From Candidatus Methylomirabilis sp. (GTDB lineage Bacteria; DYJV01): 35,382 bases of DNA. The translations under genes and the position numbers were made by a program. The notes below the pieces were generated by a model. It worked only from the letters and a program-made list of their open reading frames with translations, had not been told where the DNA came from and ran no database searches. This document shows positions 34,188 through 35,382 of the stretch, in pieces (positions within the stretch are counted from its first letter, which is position 1; every line of letters starts with the position of its first letter). Location of the stretch: contig DYJV01000023.1 of the NCBI GenBank assembly GCA_020722945.1, positions 1 through 35,382 on the forward strand, in the 5' to 3' direction.

Positions 34188-35353
34188 TAATTAGCTATAG
34201 TGTCACTCATATCAATATCCAACTCCATAGGTATTGCATAAACTACGGTTTCTGTGAAATGATATGTATAGTGCTCAATCTTAAAAATATAGTCTTCACA
34301 AATATCTTTCAACAACAATGGCAACTCAATCATGTCATACTTGCTGTGATATATTGATACCGCAAGTATCGGTCTATCCGTCGCAATGGTTTCTTTGGCT
34401 CCAAGCAAAACTTTTTTTTCTGATCCCTCAACATCAAGTTTTATAAAGTCAATTTTACCGACTCCCTGCTCAATTTTAAATTCATCAATTGAAACTGCTC
34501 TAACAGTCTGTGCATCAGAACTATTAGACTGATGCGACCATGCACCACCGTTTATAAATTTGAGCTCACAATTATTTTCCCATAATACACTATTAATTAT
34601 TGTGTGTTTACCGCTACTTTCAATAGTTTTTCTACCCCAAAATTTATGATAACTATCAAGAAATGGCTCAAATGAATAAATCATCTGAAGGTTTTTAAAA
34701 GTCTTTATCATTCTGAATGCATCATAACCATCAAACAATCCGCCTTCAATAACTACTCTAATTGAGTTGAAATCATAATGTTCATAGTATTGTTTTGCAT
34801 TGCTTATTAGGCCTGTTTTATCTAACAAGTATTTTCCAGTTTTTATATTACTATTCAGTCTGGATTCTATTAATGTCAAATACTTTTCTCTATCGTCATC
34901 TGAAAAAATTAGGGATGCAGCATGTATTTTTTGCTCTAACTGGAGCAATTCATTGTCAGCGAAACTCTGCTCTTCATAAAATCCTGGCCACATTTCGCAC
35001 TCATTAACCAACATACAGTTGTGTTCAAATTTTGAAATATCAGATACTATATAGAGATTTTCAATTGCGGCTGAAAGTGACTGAACTATTTTGTCCACTA
35101 TCTCATCGCCCAACGCACCAATCAAAACTATAAAATTCTTATTTTCTACACTTTTAAATTCATCAGTGCTTTTAATTACTTTACCATGCTCAGATATACC
35201 AGCGTAGTGGTCATCTACTATAAAATCTATTTTTATATCTTTTCTGAAGGTAGTTAAAATGTAGTGCAATCTTCTGCCGTATTCACCGTATCCAACTATT
35301 GCAACCGTAGCATTTACTGGAATATCAAATATAGAGTTGTATTCTATCATCAC
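34187..35353 (-). CDS. FkbM-type methyltransferase with N-terminal nucleotide-binding-like domain (paralog 1)
   Basis: 388 residues. N-terminal VAIVGYGEYGRRLHYIL and FIVDDHYAG, then VIEGGLFDGYDAFRMI, YSFEPFLDSYHKFW, IDFIKLDVEGSEKKVLLGA, RPILAVSIYHSKYD and the end FTETVVYAIP. It matches the downstream gene motif by motif. Start GTG at 35353 (overlapping the upstream TAG stop) or ATG at 35350; AGGAAG lies upstream of both. Confidence 0.85.
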   Translation of the reverse strand: MMIEYNSIFDIPVNATVAIVGYGEYGRRLHYILTTFRKDIKIDFIVDDHYAGISEHGKVIKSTDEFKSVENKNFIVLIGALGDEIVDKIVQSLSAAIENLYIVSDISKFEHNCMLVNECEMWPGFYEEQSFADNELLQLEQKIHAASLIFSDDDREKYLTLIESRLNSNIKTGKYLLDKTGLISNAKQYYEHYDFNSIRVVIEGGLFDGYDAFRMIKTFKNLQMIYSFEPFLDSYHKFWGRKTIESSGKHTIINSVLWENNCELKFINGGAWSHQSNSSDAQTVRAVSIDEFKIEQGVGKIDFIKLDVEGSEKKVLLGAKETIATDRPILAVSIYHSKYDMIELPLLLKDICEDYIFKIEHYTYHFTETVVYAIPMELDIDMSDTIAN

Positions 35354-35382
35354 TATTTAACTTCCTGAACATATTCAAATCT
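35353..35382 (-). CDS. 3' end of an upstream gene (partial)
   Basis: An open minus-strand frame enters at the window edge, reads RFEYVQEVK and stops at TAG, overlapping the next start by one base (TAGTG), the same arrangement as between the two FkbM genes. Too short to identify. Confidence 0.4.
   Translation of the reverse strand, partial: RFEYVQEVK

Overview
The window is AT-rich chromosomal DNA from a Gram-negative-type bacterium. Low GC, many TTG starts, a SurA-like periplasmic protein, a LolD-like ABC ATPase and compact mixed-function operons would fit a Deferribacteres-type organism such as Calditerrivibrio or Deferribacter. That placement is inference from style and memory, not from a marker gene alignment.

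Layout. 1-868 is a gene-free island of dispersed hairpin repeats and 20-bp tandem repeats. 869-4383 (+) carries a family 2 glycosyltransferase, a SurA-like lipoprotein-less periplasmic protein and a WecA/TagO-type phosphoglycosyltransferase that has no ATG, GTG or TTG start. 4422-9697 (-) is a five-gene operon read ilvE, NYN nuclease, amidohydrolase, purL, 3-hydroxybutyrate dehydrogenase. 9864-11090 (-) is an EAL-HDOD signalling protein. 11527-18894 (+) is a tight housekeeping operon: PhoH-PIN ATPase, proB, proA, nadD, rsfS, rlmH and a UvrD/PcrA helicase.

18891-22056 is the accessory part. Directly after the helicase stop codon lies a run of small genes, all on the minus strand: vapBC, a DsrE-family gene, a truncated LysE-type gene and a DUF2442/DUF4160 pair. 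They are separated by imperfect palindromes that look like integron attC sites. At the upstream end are the C-terminal remnant of a tyrosine recombinase and a strong promoter. I read this as a small, degenerate integron cassette array (a CALIN, cluster of attC sites lacking an integrase). A 45-bp direct repeat brackets about 1.5 kb of it.

22111-26633 (-) holds an alpha/beta hydrolase, a large multidomain sensor histidine kinase and a LolD/MacB-type ABC ATPase without a permease. 26780-28746 (+) is groES-groEL. 28800-29300 is a second repeat island with the same two repeat families as the left edge, mostly in the opposite orientation. A tRNA-Leu(CAA) with a clear promoter follows at 29491. From 29774 to the right edge (-) runs a surface-glycan or glycoprotein modification operon: two family 2 glycosyltransferases, a radical SAM enzyme, two tandem paralogous FkbM-type methyltransferases with an N-terminal nucleotide-binding-like domain, and the last codons of another gene. 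No CRISPR array, rRNA or intact insertion sequence was seen.
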